DNA of 64,000 bases from Tanypteryx hageni (GCA_028673005.1 CM054116.1:81542572-81606571); one strand, 5' to 3'. Shown: positions 1 to 13,334, counted from the stretch's first letter. Notes: a model not told the origin generated them from the letters alone. Numbers and translations: made by a program.

Positions 1-789
1 TTCGTTTATTTTTAGCTTGATTTTAGTTCGATCTGCTATAATCGATCTAATTGATTGTTATATCGTAGTAATTAACGGATTTTGTAAACTATATTGAGGT
101 GATAACATAACACTATTTTACTCGCAGCTAATTGATATTAATATATTAATGTTATATAATTACCTTTTTATGAATAATAAATTTCACACACTGTTTTAAT
201 GCTAGTTAGTAGTGTAACTAACCAATTTTGTTTTTAGAAGTACTTATTTATAAGTATAAGCAATAAAATTTTGTGTAAAACTTATTGAATATGAAGCTTC
301 TTAACATATACTGTTCTTGGTCTTCTCTTTTGACAATAATATAATATGATAAATCATCAGAACGGATTGCGGATATTCTAGGCCCGAAAAAATAAGTCTT
401 CGATACCTAAAACTGCTTTTACTAAACTATTTATTTAATTAATATTTGTCCGTAATTTATTTTCGTTTACAATCCATTTCAATTTTTGAAATCCCTTTGT
501 TAAATGTCTAACTTTTTAAAAGTATCTTTTCAAATGCTCCATTAAAAATTTTGTCCCTGTATATTTTGATGTGAATCTTAAAATAGGCGTTTAAATATAT
601 TTTATTCCCTGAAATTTTAGGTATTTTTGCGAGAGTTAAATTATTATACCCTATGGTTATTCCACATCCGCGATTGTTTAAAGATTTCGAACACCATCTG
701 AGAGCTTGATAAACACACACGAGAAATTGAAAACCACATCCTAAATCGTTCAACTATATTAAAATACGTATGACACAAAGATATGCTAT
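1..789. other. AT-rich DNA, no recognised feature
   Basis: No exon-like frame with splice sites and no repeat that I can delimit. Whether the minus-strand remnant at 790-1237 once extended into this stretch cannot be judged. Confidence 0.5.
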
Positions 790-1237
790 TTAATTAATTT
801 CTTCTGCAAATGCTCCACCTCCAGGAATTCCCACTAATTGAATATCTTTCATGCGGACGCGAATGTATATGCAAAGTTCTGCGAATTCTGCGTTTATGTT
901 GTGAGAACTCTTATTGAAAGATGTGTCTCTAATAGTTACATCATCGGCACCTTAAATAGCTGACGCCAACGAGGCAGGAGTTGATTTGCTAATCTTATAC
1001 GACCATCATATCACTAATAGTAAATTACATGATGTGATTGGAGTATGTGAGCGTGGTGTGTAGCCAACCATCAGATATCTTGGAAATTCGAAATTGAAAA
1101 GGCGATAGGTTCCACGGATGTACGTCTGGTCAAAAGGAATACAGAATAGTCATCTGAACTGAACGATTCAGAAGATCCTCAATAGATAACGATTCATTTG
1201 TTGGCGGTATTATGACAGGCACATCGCCTGCAGTCAT
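790..1237 (-). pseudogene. Decayed coding remnant, family not recognised
   Basis: Read on the minus strand, an ATG at 1237 with an in-frame TAA just upstream opens a coding-like frame (starts MTAGDVPVIIPPTNESL). It is broken by a frameshift near 1136 and by two in-frame stops further on, then continues in one frame to a TAA at 790-792, ending in GIPGGGAFAEEIN. Amino-acid composition and frame continuity look like a once-functional protein of about 150 residues, not chance. It could be a retropseudogene, a transposon relic or an endogenous viral fragment; I cannot tell which. Confidence 0.35.
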
Positions 1238-3394
1238 TATTTAATGAAATGGCTATTCAAAGAGTGATCGGCATAACAAAAGTTGTTGTTTTCTAGTAAC
1301 TCGAGAAATTATTTTTTCATCTATATACAGAAGATAATTAGAAATATATTGGAAACCTAAAATCCGTATTTTAAATATTCAGCCAGAATAAAATAATTAG
1401 CATAGTTAGGTATTTGTTGAAATCTAAAAATGTAATGAAAAATACATTTGCACAAATTATGTATTTTAAAGAAAAAATTAGATATGCTTCTTCTGGGGTA
1501 GCCGAAAAAATTATGTTATTTTATTCTACCGATTTCGTTATTCCTATTGAAAATAAATTAATCGTCACAAATCATGGTTTTTCCGAAATGTATACGGGAA
1601 GCAAACCCTTGCCTACAAATTGGCTGATTGATTCAACTGGGACATTAATTTCCGACCATATGCATTGCCTCAAAATAAATGATCCCATAAATGGTTTTTT
1701 AACATTTTTCCGGGGGAAATTTTATCGCGAAAGACGCATCTGATCGTTTATGTCAAAGTCTTGAGATACCGCCATTTCACGTGTCAGTCAGAAATTACGT
1801 TTCTTCGGGGAAAACTAACAAGGGGACAAAAGCACACACAGGCAGCGATCCACGCGACGAGATTATTCGACTGCCTATGTAAAGAGTTGACTTTTAATGG
1901 CGCGCGTCACCAGCTCAAAAAATATTCAAACTTCCTCGCGCGGTCGCCGCGTGCGCGGTTATAATCCGTGGGTTAGCGTAACGAAGGGAACATTGACAGT
2001 TGCGTGTGCTTAGTCATGCGTGTGGCGAACGTAGGCGTAATGATACGGAGCGAAATTTTATTCGTAACCCTGTCGACGTGGGTTTTAACGGCGTGTGTCG
2101 CGATGTTGTGTCTTCGGGAGAGGAATGCGTAATTATTTATCGTTCCGTCCTTTTTAGAAGTTTGGCGTTAATGTATTACGAACAATTCGGTGCATTTCGT
2201 TTAGAAAGTAGGCTAATGCCTTGAGCTCCTACGCTTCTGGCTAATGTACGTGGGTGTAATTGGGAATCTCTCTTGTCTGTGTGTCGTAAATATGTATTAA
2301 TGCAGCTGCGTACGCTTACTTTTGATGAGTACCGTTCTAAATATTCTAACTCCCTTTCTCGGTAGCTATCTTTAATTTGTTATCACTAACACAATTCTCT
2401 CCTGTGGTCTCTTTTTTAATGTTTCTCAGGCCGGTTGTTTACGTTTTATTGCCCATGTTTCTTTGAGCTGAAAGGTTGGTTCCAGTTGCTTCGGCGGATT
2501 CATTGAATAAATGTAAAATTAATCACCTTCTCGCTATATCCTAATATCACAAACGTTTCTCCATTCAATGACTTTCTGCATATCAGTTATGTTATGCCCA
2601 TATTTTTCCTTACCTGCCTCTCATATCCATCATAAATCGCTGTTATCTTTCAACTCTCTCTTTACCTAACCACTTCCCTATTCCTCATGTCAATGCGCCT
2701 AATGACCCTACATCGTTCCCTATCTAGGCACGCCCCATTCATCCTTGGTGACGATCCCTCACCCCTTTTTCCCTTTAACTTTTAATTTCTCTACCGATTC
2801 TACGTCGGACTTCAGAATATTAAGTGAATTTTTATGTTGCCTTTTCATTGAGTGAGCACCTTGCCTTGGTAACTTTCTTCCCTCAAATTTAATAAAACTT
2901 AGTTTACGTGGTTTCTTTTGTCCTTCTCTCACTATTGGATCTCATTTTAATCTTAAGATTCACTCGTTTTGTCTTTCTCTCTTAGTATCTGTCTTAAAAT
3001 GACTTCGCCCCTTTCTTCTCTCTGAGATAGTCTCTCCTTTGGTGTCCATCTCACAAAGGATGAATTGGATCCATGGCAAAAATCGTCCCTTTTCGCTCAC
3101 GACGCCCACTCGAAACAGAGGATGAAGACGCAATTTGCGATAATTTCCCCAACCTAGTCGTCGGGACTTCCAAAGGTAACACATTATGGGTATTTAACAT
3201 ATTTTTATCCTTTTTTTCAAAGTTTTATCTTTTCCTGCGGTTAATAAGCGAGTTACCGTAAAAAATTTCTATTGCTGTCATAATGAATAGCCTCCAATAG
3301 GAATCAAACATTGAGACGAGAAATGATTTCTTTATTTTTAATTAGCTCTTTGATGGTCTTTTAAAATTAACATGCTAACCAAAGCCACCAACGG
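1238..3394. other. Non-coding stretch with a modestly CpG-rich patch
   Basis: AT-rich apart from 1750-2110, where CGCG and CG dinucleotides are frequent. No convincing gene. One short ATG-started frame at 3073-3174 ends at a donor-like site and is discussed as a finding. Confidence 0.4.
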
Positions 3395-3473
3395 CCGTTC
3401 TCACTTCTGCACTTGAGCCCGCGACCCATGCATTAGAGTCAGTCAGACACGCCGAACTCCGCTTCACTCAGGT
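3395..3473 (-). mobile_element. Worn tRNA-derived SINE fragment
   Basis: The stretch around cccgcgaccc...cagtcagacacgcc resembles the tRNA-like head of the better preserved SINE at 9085-9265 when both are read on the minus strand. The B-box region is decayed and no tail is visible. Confidence 0.45.
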
Positions 3474-5328
3474 AAGTCGTTTTAAGACTTTAAAAGTGAT
3501 TTTAATATACATTAATATACGCGCATGACATAATAAGAAATCAAAAACTTCTCAATTCTCTTTTAAATTTACGCATAGTCCCATCGGTCATTTGAGTGTT
3601 CGCATGTGGCCTTCACATAAAGTATCATGTGGTCCTTTTATTAAAATGTTTAGCAACCCCGGACGTATGTGGCATCATTAAGGTGAAAATGAAGTCTAAA
3701 CATTTCTTTAAGAATAGAAATTTGTCGTATTTTATTTTATGGACACTCCTCGCTGAACAGTGAAGCATCATCCTAATCGTCAACATCATTCGTTCCGAAT
3801 ATATATCTATATATATATATCTCGCAAGGATCTCTTTCCCTGTGTAAAAACCTCCACGCGCCGACAAAATAGGTCACCTCCTGAAGATGGTATATAGTGC
3901 CGCACCGCGAAAAGAAAAAAAAACTATTTCAGGGAACAGAGCCACAGAGAGAAAGAAAGAAGAACCGCGACCATCTCGCTCGCAACGTTGAATTTAAAAA
4001 AACTTTTTTCGTCCTCGTTTCCGTTTGATTAACAACGAAACAACCGCGATCTCTATTATTTTCCTGAACCCTACGGCGACGCATTACGCAAATCGAATAT
4101 TTTTTTTATTAATATCGAATCTCCGATCAACTCCCGAGGCCATATTATTATATAGAGAAAAAAGCTTTTTTTTTCGAAAAATTCGCATGAAAACCGCGAT
4201 TCGAAAGAGTAGAAGAAGACTGCGAAGGAGCGTGGTCCTTTTGACTACCATCTCCGCCTTAATCCCCTCAGGGGGAGCACTCAAGAAGAGGAAGAAGACG
4301 GCGGCGACTCCTATGTACAGAGAGAAAGAGAATGCGCACGGAAAAAGAACTAGGTCGTTAGGAATGAAAATAAGGAAGAAGAGAATAAAAGGGTTTTTTT
4401 TGCGGAAGAGAGAAAACAGGGAGAGAAAGACGTAGGAGGAAGAGGAGGGAGTTTGGTAGAATCGGGAGATCGCCGTAGTTTTACCCCATTCGTTTCACCT
4501 CCTGGGAAAATGCATTACCACTTGACAGTTCGACGCCGCGATAAATCCGACCTACATTTTAGAAAGGCTAGCGGAAGCGTCTACAGTCACGGGGGCAGGA
4601 GGAGGTACACGGGGATGCCTCCACCTATCTCTCTCTCCCTCTCTCTTATATAGCTGATGGAAGAGGGGTCAGAGGTCAGCCTGGTTATATATCCACACAC
4701 ACTTAGACACACGCGTTCGCCCATTTTCCGGGGAGTGGCATTTTTTGACCTTGGAATTTTTCCCCGACAGCGTGGGGTCAGAAAGGAGAGATGGCGGAAT
4801 TCTGGCAAGTTTTCTCGTTAGCGGCGGAGTAGGAAAATTGGCTGGCTCTTTTTCGGTTGGGTGCCCCTCGTTATCAGTGGAAAAGTGGGTCTTATCAAAC
4901 TTCCCGCCGGACAAAGGAAGGAAGGATGGAAGGAAAAAAAGGGAGAACAATTCCATTAGGGACGTCCTCTTTCTTGATTTTCACCCGATCGACGAATCTC
5001 TCTAAGAGATAGAGAGAGAGAGAGAAAAAAGAGAAAAAGAGCACAAGGTTGATTCCGGGAACGTCGTCGAGGTATACGAGGACATTTTTCTTTTTTTTCT
5101 TCTCGCGCGAGGCGCCTCTACACTGCCGTCCTTTCGATTTTTTTTCCGACTCGCGATGAAGAGACCCCCGCGTCAAATCGAGTAAGATGGTTTTTTAGGT
5201 TCATCGATTATTATTTGTTTTGTTTTCCGTCTGAAGCCTTCTTTCGCATATATCTCCGATAAAGACCTTTCTTCGTGAAAAGATATCACCTTTTCAGCCA
5301 AATTTTAGGCGGTGAAACTATCGCTATG
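3474..5328. other. Non-coding DNA with A-rich and GA-rich low-complexity patches
   Basis: Contains short TA runs near 3800, lysine/arginine-rich spurious frames at 4190-4440 caused by purine bias, and a (GA)n patch at 5004-5025. No gene is supported. Confidence 0.4.
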
Positions 5329-5336
5329 ACCTACAC

Positions 5337-5648
5337 CAGGGGTCGGCAACCTTTTATGCATGGCGGGCCACATTCGTAGTTGTGAATGCTTCGGAGGGCC
5401 GCATTGGAAGTCACAAGACCTTCGGCGGGCCGGATGACTGTTTATATCAGAAGTTATCTACAGATTCTGTGGTCTCATATTATCGAAAACCATGTATAAA
5501 TGGTTTACTAGCGCTAAAGCTACACCAGGGAACGTTTTAATACTATAATTTCACTGAAAAATATAAAATTGTCGATTTTAAATTTTACATGCATGAAGCG
5601 CTCTCGGGGGCCGGATGTGGCCCGCGGGCCGTATGTTGCCGACCCCTG
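5337..5648. mobile_element. Non-autonomous hAT element (MITE), 312 bp
   Basis: The left end CAGGGGTCGGCAACCTTTT and the right end GTTGCCGACCCCTG are terminal inverted repeats. A perfect 8-bp target duplication ACCTACAC flanks it at 5329-5336 and 5649-5656. The subterminal GGCGGGCC and CCCGCGGGCC motifs and the 8-bp duplication are typical of hAT elements. There is no internal coding frame. The intact duplication suggests a fairly recent insertion. Confidence 0.92.
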
Positions 5649-5656
5649 ACCTACAC

Positions 5657-7350
5657 CATTAAAACGCACGAATAGATCAGGAAGTTGAGAATTAAAGAAT
5701 GCTGTTGCAAGCACGGTTATGCATCTAAACGTCCTTCGGGCGCGCGCCATTACACTTGGCACTTCACAGTCACCTAGCGACAGCAAAAAAAAAACAAAGC
5801 TATCAGATGTAAAAGGTATTTTGAGGTAAAATAAGAAGAAAAAATAGGATAAGGAAGTATAAAATGTGTTGTTTATCCTTTTACTGGGGTAGACTGCTCT
5901 TTGAAATTCCCGCGCTTATGTGCAAAACGTGTGATTTGAATAAATCCTGATGATTTTTAAATAAAACCTAGGGTATGTGTTTTACATATGATTATGATTC
6001 ATACCTATGTGTACGTGTGTATGGTTTACGTATCTGTATGCACATATGCATTTAATCCTCTCTACCATAGCAAGGGTTTTCTAAACGGAATCTCTTTTCA
6101 TAGGTGGGCACGAAGATGTTGCATTAGTTGTTTCGAGTTTTCAACATGGGAGGAAAAGAGAATAAGGAAGAGAAACTGGTTTCAAAATTTCATGACCATC
6201 GTTTTTAATAGTGTTGATGTAAACGTAAAACATGAAAGCCTATGACCTCAACGAAAACGATTGAAAGGGTGGATTTAAAAAAATAAAATATTAATATGAT
6301 TTTTAAATAATGATTGTAGCTCAATTTTCGAGTAAAAATTCCTATATCATTGAATGAAGTCGAGAAAAAGCGTACAATCATTTACAGATCCCCCACATTA
6401 CTCTTAGCTATCTAATTATGCCCTGGGACAAGTCACACCTTCCTTAGCGAAAATATGCGAATCGGATTCACTATTTGTTACTTAGTCTTAAACTATAGTA
6501 GTAATCGAAGAAATAGTTTAATTTAATGTTAAATAAGTTTCAAACGAATTATTGTTTTAAAACAAAAGACCGGCTATTCAGGGGATACTTAAAAATTTTA
6601 CTGTTTGAGTTTCGTTTTACAAAGAATCATAGTTTATCTTTTGTTATATATTGTCATAATCTAAAAATATCATTTATTTCCTTTTAGATTATATGATCTC
6701 TTAAAAAAGCCAGTAGTGTGACATCATCAAAACTATTTAAGCAACTGTTTACACAATGATCGTTTGTAAAATGACTCATATAAGCGTTGTAAAATTTTTT
6801 AAGAGGTTGTCATAAATGTGTACCGACTTTATGGCATAGAAAATAGATAAATATCACGACACTATAATTTTTATTGCAGTGGAAGAAATTATTGTATTGG
6901 TAAAAAACGATTCTTCCGTCGAATAGTTTCTCTTGCTATAAAATGTTCTCCAGCATCCATTCTGTATCACATCAACCAAAAAATCAAAATAAATCTTTAT
7001 CTATAAATCAAGTCTTTCATAAATTCGAAAGATTTATGTATTACATTTTTGTCACCTGACTCAGATAAATAAAGAAGGCAAAGTGGAATTTTATCACACA
7101 TTGTGCTTCTCCCGCGCATTCTATTCAGAACTCTAAAAGTAAATTGTTTTAAACTCGTCATCCTTATAATAAGGCTTAATGTGAAGGGCATGTACAAAAA
7201 AGTTCATTTACATTAAGTGCTCTAATTAATTACGTTTATGAAACAAATCCCTTTTGTCTAAATTGAGATATTTCGACTTTCGTCACCTTTTGCTTTTCCC
7301 AATCTCCATTGAGCCGATAAATCTCACGCTCCAATATCCCTTGATCTGCA
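5657..7350. other. AT-rich DNA, no recognised feature
   Basis: Unique-looking AT-rich sequence with only short spurious frames; nothing I can assign. Confidence 0.5.
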
Positions 7351-7359
7351 TATTTGCTT

Positions 7360-7391
<32 letters not shown>

Positions 7392-8520
7392 GAAACCCAT
7401 CAAGGGAAAAGCAGGGAGGAAATGTAAGCCCATAAACTTCTTGTCTATTTTCATCTTTTTTTATAATTAACTCCTCTTCCGACTTATCCGCAGAGAACGC
7501 GCTCGCCAACCTTCCCTACCTGCTTTAAACTCCCCTTTTTATGTTTGCCAATGTCGAGAGCATAAATACCCTCCCTCGATGTCTTCATATACGTAGTACC
7601 ACAATATCTTTTCCTTTCCTTCTACCCATCGTCCCATTCCGCACCGCCAAACCAAACCCTCGATATCTCTCTTTCAATCTCTTTAACCATAAAAATAGAG
7701 AAAAAGATTTTTTTAATGGTACATATTTCGACTCATTCCTAACCTCTCTTCCCCACTCTCTCCCCACCAATCTCTTCTTTCTCAATTTTCCGCTTACCTC
7801 CCTTATGCCAACCTACTTGCCCGGCTTCTCATAATGAGTTTTCATGAGCATTATCCATCCCATCCCATCGAAACTCCGCTCCCCTTTTTTTCTTCCTAAC
7901 CCCCTTTCCATTCCCTTCCCCCCTTCCCTGCGTCATCTCACTATCCTTCTCCTCCTTTACTCCCTTAATCCCTCCCTTTCCCTCACCTCTCGATCTCCCT
8001 TCCAACTCCTTGCCGCCCATTCATCACTCCTGCCATCCCAAAATCAAATCTTCCTTGTTTCTCATATCATTCAATTTTTTCTCCCATAATTCCATATCCC
8101 GGTCACCCTCTCCCTCACCTTTCATCCACCTATCCGATACCTCATTTTTCCTTTCTCTCTTCTTCTCTCCTCTCCTCTTTCTCTCTCTCTCTCACTCTTT
8201 GTATATTTTATATACTCTTCATTGTAATACTTTAATTTTTAATATTTATGATATTGACGAAGGGTTAAATGTAAGAATGGATCTTATGGTTCAAATTTCG
8301 CCCAAATAAAGACGATTATCTATCTATATATCTATCTCTCTATCAGCCATCATCCTCTCTAAGCTTATAAAAAAATAGTAATAATAATGGTGTCTCTCCC
8401 TTCAATCTCTCTTCCTACCGCTAACTCTCTCCCTTCATTCCCCTCCCTCCCTCTATTTCCTCCCTCACTCTCTCTCTATCGGTGTCTCCGTTTTATTTTA
8501 TCCGCAAAACTGCCATAGGC
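7351..8520. repeat. Pyrimidine-biased low-complexity region
   Basis: Includes a (CT)n run at about 7361-7391 and long C/T-rich stretches at 7840-8200 and 8390-8480. These create several overlapping spurious frames rich in Ser, Pro, Leu and Phe. Confidence 0.75.
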
Positions 8521-9084
8521 ACCCGTTCGCATTGTTGAGGAAGAAGGGATAAGGCGTGTTACCGGACATAACGCTCCATCCACCCATGGTGGTTTTAAGT
8601 GCCTCTCCCTCGGTTGGTGGGAGGAGAAAAAAAGACTCGAATTTCTTTTCCCGTACAATGCTCGCTGGTCCTCTTCGTCGTGATACTCTCCCTTTTTTAC
8701 TCCGGTGTTTCGCTTTAAAAATAAGCCCCAGGGTGTTTCATTTTTTTACGCGTGAGCCACCATTTTGTCGGGAATGTTTTCCCCCCGGAACGAAATTACA
8801 CAGAGTTATTTTTTTTCCAATATCCTGATCTTTTCCGTCTCGTCTCCATGTCGAATAAATGACTCGATTTTTTTCATAACGATAGCTAATATAAAATAAA
8901 CAGTGTCTACGGAATATCTTGCCAAATAAAATATGAAATGTTATTAAATCTATATTCAAAAGTAATTGTGTCGATGCGCAAGACTTGAAGAAGAATTACA
9001 ATAATCTTCACTGAATGTTTCGGTATTATATAATTTAAAAGTACGTTGTTTCGATTCTTCGGATGAATCTGGATCGGGAAGACC
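8521..9084. other. Non-coding DNA, no recognised feature
   Basis: Mixed composition with short chance frames on both strands. No splice-supported exon or delimited repeat. Confidence 0.4.
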
Positions 9085-9265
9085 ATTTATTTATTTATTA
9101 GAAGTCAGCTTACAGCTCGAGGCCCATGATAACTGATCGATTAACAGTGCAAGTAACTATATCAAAGACAATCTCAACAACCCTGACCAAGGTGGGACTC
9201 GAACCCGCGACCCTAGCACTTGCATTGTGAGCCAGACGCGCTAACTACCCCTCTACCGAGTAACC
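9085..9265 (-). mobile_element. tRNA-derived SINE, 181 bp
   Basis: On the minus strand it starts GGTTACTCGGTAGAGGGG, has an A-box-like segment (TAGTTAGCGCG) and a clear B box (GGGTTCGAGTCCC), then a unique body and an (AAAT)n-type tail at 9085-9100. An A box, a B box, a non-tRNA body and a short simple tail together define a tRNA-derived SINE. No clean target duplication was found. Confidence 0.85.
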
Positions 9266-9660
9266 AAAGAAAGTTTAAGATATTTCGATCGTCTCGACAA
9301 GGGAACAATGCTCGTAATTAGTATTGCATTCCAAATTCATCAACAACGCATTCTCTTCAATTCTTTCTCGTCAAATATACCTGCTAATATTCAACTCTGT
9401 TTATCTGACTTGCTCCCCGTCATACGGATGAAGGCAAACAAAAGGAACCTCTCGCTATCACGGCATTAAGCCGCCGGAAACATTTTGTCAACACAACACA
9501 TGCTTGGCGTGACTGTTTTCGCGATGGCATAACGTCTATCCTCAACATTTAGTCCGCCCCACGTTTTGTCCCCACAACATTGAAGCAAAGAGATACCTCG
9601 TCTGGATACACTTTTCTCTCTGGAAATCCCATCTTGTCTCCACCCGCCGCACAAAACCAA
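9266..9660. other. Non-coding DNA, no recognised feature
   Basis: Mixed-composition sequence between the SINE and the low-complexity tract that starts near 9670. I see nothing assignable in it. Confidence 0.4.
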
Positions 9661-9669
9661 TTCGATCTA

Positions 9670-10330
9670 TTTCCTCCCACTTTCTCTCTCTCTCTCCCTC
9701 TCTCCCTCCCCTCTATCTTCCTTCCCTACACACCTTCCTCCTTTCCTCTCTCTTATCCCTTTCTCTCTACCTCTCCATCCTACCTCATCCCCTTACCAGA
9801 AACGCTTCGTCACGTTTTCCACACGAGTTCCTATCGATTTTGCCAGGCGTAAGCGAAGGGATAGTGAGGACGAGAGAGGAAATGCAGGGAAGGAGAGAGA
9901 GAAAGACTCTAGGGGTGGAAGGAGGGGGCAAGAGATAGGGGGAGAGTGGAGGATACGGGAGTAGAGGTTAAAGAGGGGAGGAGTTGGTCAGGTCTGGGAA
10001 AGGGAGGCAGGCGTGGGAGGGGCTGAAGTTTTGTACGGTTGTGAGAGTTGGTCGGTCGAAGGAAAATCCGGGAAGGAAAGGGATGGATGGAAAGAGAGAG
10101 AGGGGGAAGTTAAGGAGAGGGAGTGTGTGTGGAGAGAGGAGGGGAGATGTGGTTGGGTTGGGATGGGATGGGGTTGAGTGCTGGCTTAGCCGAGAGATGA
10201 TGAGGCTAAGTGTTTGGAGGTTCCGCGGGCTCACGAAGGACTTGTATGGGTATATCTTTTCCCTCCAAACCGTCTCCTCCCACCTCTACCTATTCCTTCC
10301 CCTCTTACTCCCTATCTCTCTCTCCCTGCA
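9670..10330. repeat. Paired pyrimidine- then purine-biased tracts
   Basis: The plus strand is C/T-rich at 9670-9790 and 10255-10330 and G/A-rich at 9850-10160. Overlapping frames on both strands are composition artefacts. Confidence 0.7.
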
Positions 10331-10888
10331 AAAGGAGATACGGTAGTTGGATTTGGAAGATTTAGGGCAGAAGTTGGAGAATATAATGGCAGAAAGGGGA
10401 ATCTCCGGGATAAAATGTACATTAATTTCTTTTATAATCGGGACCGTCTATATATCTAAGAAATATACGACTGATGAAGTTAATTTTTTTTTAATGAATG
10501 ACGGCAATCTGAGGAATAGACGGTACGCTGGCGAATTTTGAGATCATTTTCGAGTATACAATCTCCATTACATTTCGTTCTGAACGCGTAATGTATTAAA
10601 ACCCTGGATGCACCGTGGATTGAGAAAGCATCTTGATAGGCAGTTTTGAATGAACTTTCATTTGTGCCTTCATAAAGGAGTTTCAACATGTATCAAGATT
10701 TAACTATGAACAATGAATTAATGATGCGATTTGGTTTAATTCCTAAATATATGCTACCAAACTAATGTGATTCATAAAATAATTATATAAATAACAAGCT
10801 AAAAAGTAACTGCAAATGCAGATTCCAATGCGCTTTTTTTTATATTCATGTATATTTTCGGAATCTTCGACCTCCTCTCCCTTCTTGT
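10331..10888. other. Non-coding DNA, no recognised feature
   Basis: AT-rich sequence with short chance frames. No exon or delimited repeat. Confidence 0.45.
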
Positions 10889-11085
10889 TATTTAAAACAT
10901 ACCTCACCGCAATTAAGCAGTTGTAGTATGATCATTATCCCTTTTGGAAAGTAAAATGAATATGTTTATGCTTCGCTTTTATTGTTGTAGCAACGTAAAC
11001 AACACGAAACTTTACCGTAGTAACAGAACCATATGGATAGCTCATAAGGGATTTTTAAAAATCCTGCTAAAAGGCAAATGGATAG
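10889..11085. repeat. Dispersed repeat, copy 1
   Basis: Shares an ordered series of blocks with 32501-32690: TTATTTAAAACATACCTCAC, then AATCAGTTGTA-like, TTTTATTGT-TAGCAACGTAAAC, ACGAAA and ATCCTGCT-A-GGCAAA. The copies differ by many substitutions and indels. The element may extend right to about 11300, where gacggac motifs occur. Its class is not determined. Confidence 0.65.
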
Positions 11086-11299
11086 ATGGACGAACCTCCA
11101 AAATCAATAAAGTATATGTCTGTCGCCAGCCAAAATTATCCTGAAAATCTTAGCATCTCATCATCCTCTTCTCATTTTTGCTTCAAAGTTTTGCGCACGG
11201 ACGGCCGAACTAAATTTTGCTCATGGACGGACGGACAAAGTGAAAACTATAAGCGATTTTAAAAAGTGCTAAAAAGGAGATTTATACAATCCCTGATAA

Positions 11300-13300
11300 A
11301 GTAAAATAGAAATATTATTACAAATGTATTGCAGACTATCGTAATAAATTTCATCGTAAAAACTTTTAGTAAGATATAAACTTAAATGAACATTGCGTTT
11401 GTTGCAAAACACCACTTGTACAATTTTTATACTTTTACGATATGATAACCAATCATTCGTAATGAGTATTTACGTAATACAAAGATCAACTCAAGATTTG
11501 TAATGATCTCGAATATGAATTTTCTATCAAAAGAGAGTTAATTAAATACGCACCAACACTAATATGTAGGTATATGGTATCTCTCGGTAGGTTTTAGGCT
11601 CACCCAACTCAATTTATTCTACCAAGATCCTTCTCTTTATCTTCTAATAGCCATCTCATTCTTTCAGACTATCCAATTCTCAAACCAGCACAATTACAAA
11701 AAAATCGATTTTTCATCCCAACTGCAAAAAAGCTAATATATTTTAGGATTTATAAGGAGATTATGTCTTTCAGTTCATCAAATAATCAACGTAACTTGCT
11801 GTTTCTGAGACCCGAGCAAAAGATTCTTTCGTAAATTGGCGATAATTTACGAAATATCGACCAAGGTTTTAAAATTTAGCGCCGCATTTAGTGATATTTT
11901 TATATCGGTCATATATTCTAACCTGCTATGGGGATATTTTTCTTTAAGTTAACTAAAATTATTCATAAAAACGTTGTTTAAAATATAACTTCTTAGCGCG
12001 GTCCTGCTTTTCCCGAAGGATATGCTGCTGCGTTCGCGATCGCTTTCGCAAATCATCCATCCACAATGAATCCATAGCCCAGATTGGCTTTTGATGCTGG
12101 AATTCAAAACCCCGTGCCAAGCGAACAACGTGGACAAATAAAAGAGAGGTGCAGGAGATACAGACAAATGGAGGAAAAACAGCCTGAATACATTTTGTTA
12201 TCCTCCCCCAGAATACCGTCCCTGCGAGCGTTGCATGCATCTATGTCGCTTGAGGACCACTCCGAGTAATTGCAGCTGGCACGACGCATCCGGGACGGAC
12301 ATGCCTTTGGTGTTGGGTTGCTGCAGTTTCGCTCGGTCTTTCCGCCGATGCTTCCTTTTTTACCTCCCACCCTTCTTTCCTCCCCCGCCTGCTTATCTCT
12401 TCCCTATATTCCTCTCTTCTATCCCCATCTTCCTCTCTCTCTATATCTCTGCTCTCTTTCCCTCCGATTCGCATTATTATGTGCTATGCAGGCGAGGAAT
12501 AAAAAACTATTTTTCTGTGAAAACGGTTAGAGTGAGAAGATGTAAATGCTGGAAAAAGAAAAGGCAGTGGAGAAAAAACAGAAACGTAGGTGTAAAGGAA
12601 TAACCGAAAGAGGAATTTTAAAAGAAATAGGAAATTATATTCAAGGAAATAAATACTAGGGAATTATAAAGCCCTTTGAAAGCGAACTAGAATTTCTCTT
12701 AAATGAAACAATGTTTTCAATCAATCAATAATAATTTACTCAATTTATTTCAATTAATTATATAATGAAATTGTAAATAAGTATAATCGATCCATTCTAT
12801 TCCCATTAGGATTACGTAATAACTTGGATATTTATGTAAATTAATTAAATAATTAAATTATAAATATGTATAATCAATCAATTCCAGTCCCATTAGGATG
12901 ACGTAGTTTTGCAAAAATCTTCCATGATGGTTGCCATGACGGCGAACGATTTTTCCTTCAAAAAACCAGAATTTTTTGCGATAAAAACGAATTTGTGTAT
13001 AGATTCGACGTGCATTCAAAAATCGACGGTAAGAAAACAAAATTTCATTTTTTTTATTGTTCTTTGGTTGAAATTTCGAGTTTTAAATAATGTCGATATG
13101 GTAAAGAGAAAAGGCTTGCGTGCAACGTTTCAGCTCATCCTACACTATTCAAACGGATAGAATAAGCGTTCCTGGTTTCGAATCCGGGTCTTTCTTCGAA
13201 TTTTTTCCGTCATTAGCTTTTAGCGCGCGATTGAAGTATTCCTGCCAAATCTCGGTCTTAAGCAAAGTCGGAAAATTTGTTAAAGCACGTTAAAAAAGTG
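11300..13300. other. Non-coding DNA, mostly AT-rich
   Basis: 11990-12330 is less AT-rich, with overlapping medium frames on both strands that I cannot match to a family. It is followed by a C/T-rich patch at 12360-12460. No splice-supported exon. Confidence 0.4.
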
Positions 13301-13334
13301 TCATACACAAAGTTACAAAAGGATTAAGCCTTTT

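Noticed and set aside
9191..9265. A functional tRNA gene on the minus strand
   Set aside because: The A and B boxes are present, but the tRNA fold is incomplete and the sequence runs on into a unique body and an AAAT tail, so it is a SINE head.
11959..12370. Overlapping 61-93 codon frames on both strands
   Set aside because: Less biased than the neighbours, but without recognisable motifs, a consistent strand or splice sites.
13160..13185. B-box-like GGTTTCGAATCCGGG suggesting a tRNA or SINE
   Set aside because: No matching A box, acceptor stem or tail nearby.
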